Of a stretch of 64,000 bases of DNA, positions 62,691-64,000 are shown piece by piece. The translations under genes were made by a program, and so were the position numbers. Origin of the DNA: Viscum album (Eukaryota; Streptophyta; Magnoliopsida; Santalales; Viscaceae); assembly GCA_963277665.1 (NCBI GenBank), contig OY728166.1, positions 548,511,219 through 548,575,218 on the forward strand, read 5' to 3'. Every line of letters starts with the position of its first letter. Position 1 is the stretch's first letter. A model generated the notes under the pieces. It worked only from the letters and a program-made list of their open reading frames with translations. It had not been told where the DNA came from and ran no database searches.

Positions 62691-62987
62691 CAGGCCAAAC
62701 TTAATTCTATTCCCCAAAATAAAGCTGGAAATAACCAACACTGGAAGGTGGGAAGGGGGCCCCACAACACAGCTCGCCACACCCAATTCTGAAAGAAGGG
62801 AAGGGGCCCACAACATATCCTGGCTAGAAACTATTTTCCCCTAAACAACTAGAGGAATAATACTAGGGAATATTTTGGGGGGAAAAGTGTTATATAATGG
62901 ATCCACTGGGAAGAAGATGATAAATAGGGGGAGTGGGATAGGGGAAAAGGGGTATATTTTTTAATGGGATTTGGCTAGAAATATTGG
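62691..62987. other. Purine-rich noncoding stretch with a short direct repeat
   Basis: GGAAGGGGGCCCCACAACA (about 62748-62768) recurs in shortened form as GGAAGGGGCCCACAACA about 50 bp later. A TATA-like GTTATATAATGG lies near 62890. It could be the end of an LTR but no partner is visible in the window. Confidence 0.35.
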
Positions 62988-63542
62988 GTGGGAGAGCAGC
63001 AATACTATCTGAGTATGATTATTGTTATTCTTATCCCCTATATTTTTTGTGGTTTCTTCTTCTATTTCCTTTTCCTAATAAATATTCTATATTCTACCCT
63101 ATATAGAATGTATCCTTCTCAAACGGAATGTTTGAGAAAATATTCTTATCAATTTATCCAACCTACCATTTCAAATACCACCTTATTCATTGGTGGAATT
63201 CATGGTGACACATCTACTATAGAAGTTTGTTCATCTAGGGATAGGAATCATGGACTTAGGTATTCACCCTATTGTGTTTAAAATAATCATTTTCACCACG
63301 AGAGAAGCATTCTCGAGATGCAACACTTGATCCATTACCATATCTGTGGTGAGTCGATCTCCCAATGTTCAATGGTATGGTTTCTAGGGTATGGATTATA
63401 CAAGAAGAGTTTTACATCTAGACAAAAAGACACTAGAGGAATTAAACGTTCTCCCTATTCAGGGATGTATGATGGGATTGTCCATACACTAGTTTACTAT
63501 TATAAAAGAGGTCCATATGATTGTTTCATGGTTTATTTTTAA
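62988..63542 (+). pseudogene. Unrecognised quasi-open frame upstream of the terminal gag
   Basis: A single frame of 184 codons is open except for one stop near 63279. It starts with a hydrophobic stretch (residues about 8-40), which would suit a membrane anchor, followed by a mixed region. I recognise no domain. It ends at the edge of the gag-like frame, so it may be leader sequence of that element rather than a gene. Confidence 0.3.
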
Positions 63543-64000
63543 AGTGGAATTTCTAGATTTCTTTAAAAGATTAAAAATATTACCATCATCTGTGGAAGAG
63601 AGTGATCTATAGTTACTAGAAGAAACACCTAAAAATACTGAGCAAATATGGAAATGGTCTCCACAAAAACTCAAGAAATAGTGGATTTCAAATGGTATGC
63701 CTAGGATGTATCTAATAAAATATTAATGAGAATGGTTTCACACACTAACATAATTACATGGGTTTAATGGGACAGATCCACATGAATGGATTTCGAGCAT
63801 ATAATTGTACTTTTTTCTTCATCAGATACCAAATAAGATGAAGATTTCACTTATCAAGTTTTGTATTGAAGGGATAATCATATACTGGTTTCATATTGTG
63901 ATATTGTTCTATATGAATTTATCTTGGTTAATGTTTAAATAGGAACTTGTGGATAATTTTGGTGGATTGGAATTTCAACATCCATATCAGAAAAAGATGA
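63541..64000 (+). pseudogene. Ty3/gypsy gag (capsid domain), truncated by window end
   Basis: In frame 1 the sequence from 63763 reads FNGTDPHEWISSI, a stop, LYFFLHQIPNKMKISLIKF, CIEGIIIYWFHIV, NLSWLMFK, a stop, ELVDNFGGLEFQHPYQKK. This follows the classical retrotransposon gag pattern F.G.DP..W....E.YF..H..P...K......L.G.A..WF......WE.FK..L...F. Both stops sit in otherwise conserved positions, the second replacing a usual Gln (CAG to TAG). The N-terminal part (63541-63760, EESDL..LEETPKNTEQIWKW) has further stops. The rest lies right of the window. Confidence 0.8.

Noticed and set aside
1..64000. CRISPR array, operon or prokaryotic features
   Set aside because: The window is plant nuclear repeat DNA; no direct-repeat/spacer pattern or bacterial gene was seen.

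Overview
The window is a stack of decayed LTR retrotransposons from a flowering plant with a large, AT-rich, repeat-dense nuclear genome. The evidence is Ty3/gypsy lineages known from plants (Athila-like and Tekay/Del-like), a plant-type Ty1/copia pol, tRNA-iMet and tRNA-Asp primer binding sites, and no recognisable host gene, rRNA or intact tRNA. Every coding region seen is broken except one short zinc-knuckle ORF at 33342-33860. The species cannot be named from this sequence.

Layout of the left two thirds (1-42130), from oldest to youngest. A reverse-strand Ty1/copia pol fragment (39676-42130) is the substrate. Against its left side lies element B, a large-LTR, zinc-knuckle-only element. 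B's 5' LTR is cut into 1-2493 and 31827-32842, its internal region is 32843-35224 and its 3' LTR is 35225-39675; the first ~1 kb of its 5' LTR lies left of the window. An Athila-like element (2494-31821, LTRs of about 1.74 kb) sits inside B's 5' LTR. Two elements interrupt the Athila body: element A (6927-17297, two LTRs of 4051 bp, TSD CTTAG/CATAG) and element T (17563-25644, reverse orientation, Tekay-type gag, perfect TSD ACATC). With A and T removed, the Athila reading order gag, protease, RT, RNase H, integrase is continuous.

Right third. Element C (43974-55340) is a third large-LTR, zinc-knuckle-only element and splits an older region (42131-43973 and 55341 onward). That region contains degenerate sequence, a striking 33-bp/11-residue GGPPH-type repeat (57955-58719), a gag-like decayed coding stretch, and at the right edge the start of another Ty3/gypsy gag (63541-64000).

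Elements A, B and C form one diverged group: giant LTRs (4.05-4.5 kb), a TGTAACA(A/C)CC start in the best-preserved copies, a TGGTATCA primer site, and almost no coding capacity beyond three CCHC knuckles. They share three things that ordinary annotation does not explain: (1) a leader block in which a TATA box and a GAG|GTAA splice-donor-like site lie 176-179 bp apart in all six LTRs; (2) a trio of hairpins downstream of it, several with the 10-nt palindrome CGTACGTACG in the loop and with covarying stem pairs; (3) a tRNA-like sequence in antisense in each internal region, with covarying T-arm pairs. Together these look like a non-autonomous parasite of Tekay-type elements that keeps RNA signals rather than enzymes. 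That functional reading is inference; all boundaries and comparisons were made by eye.
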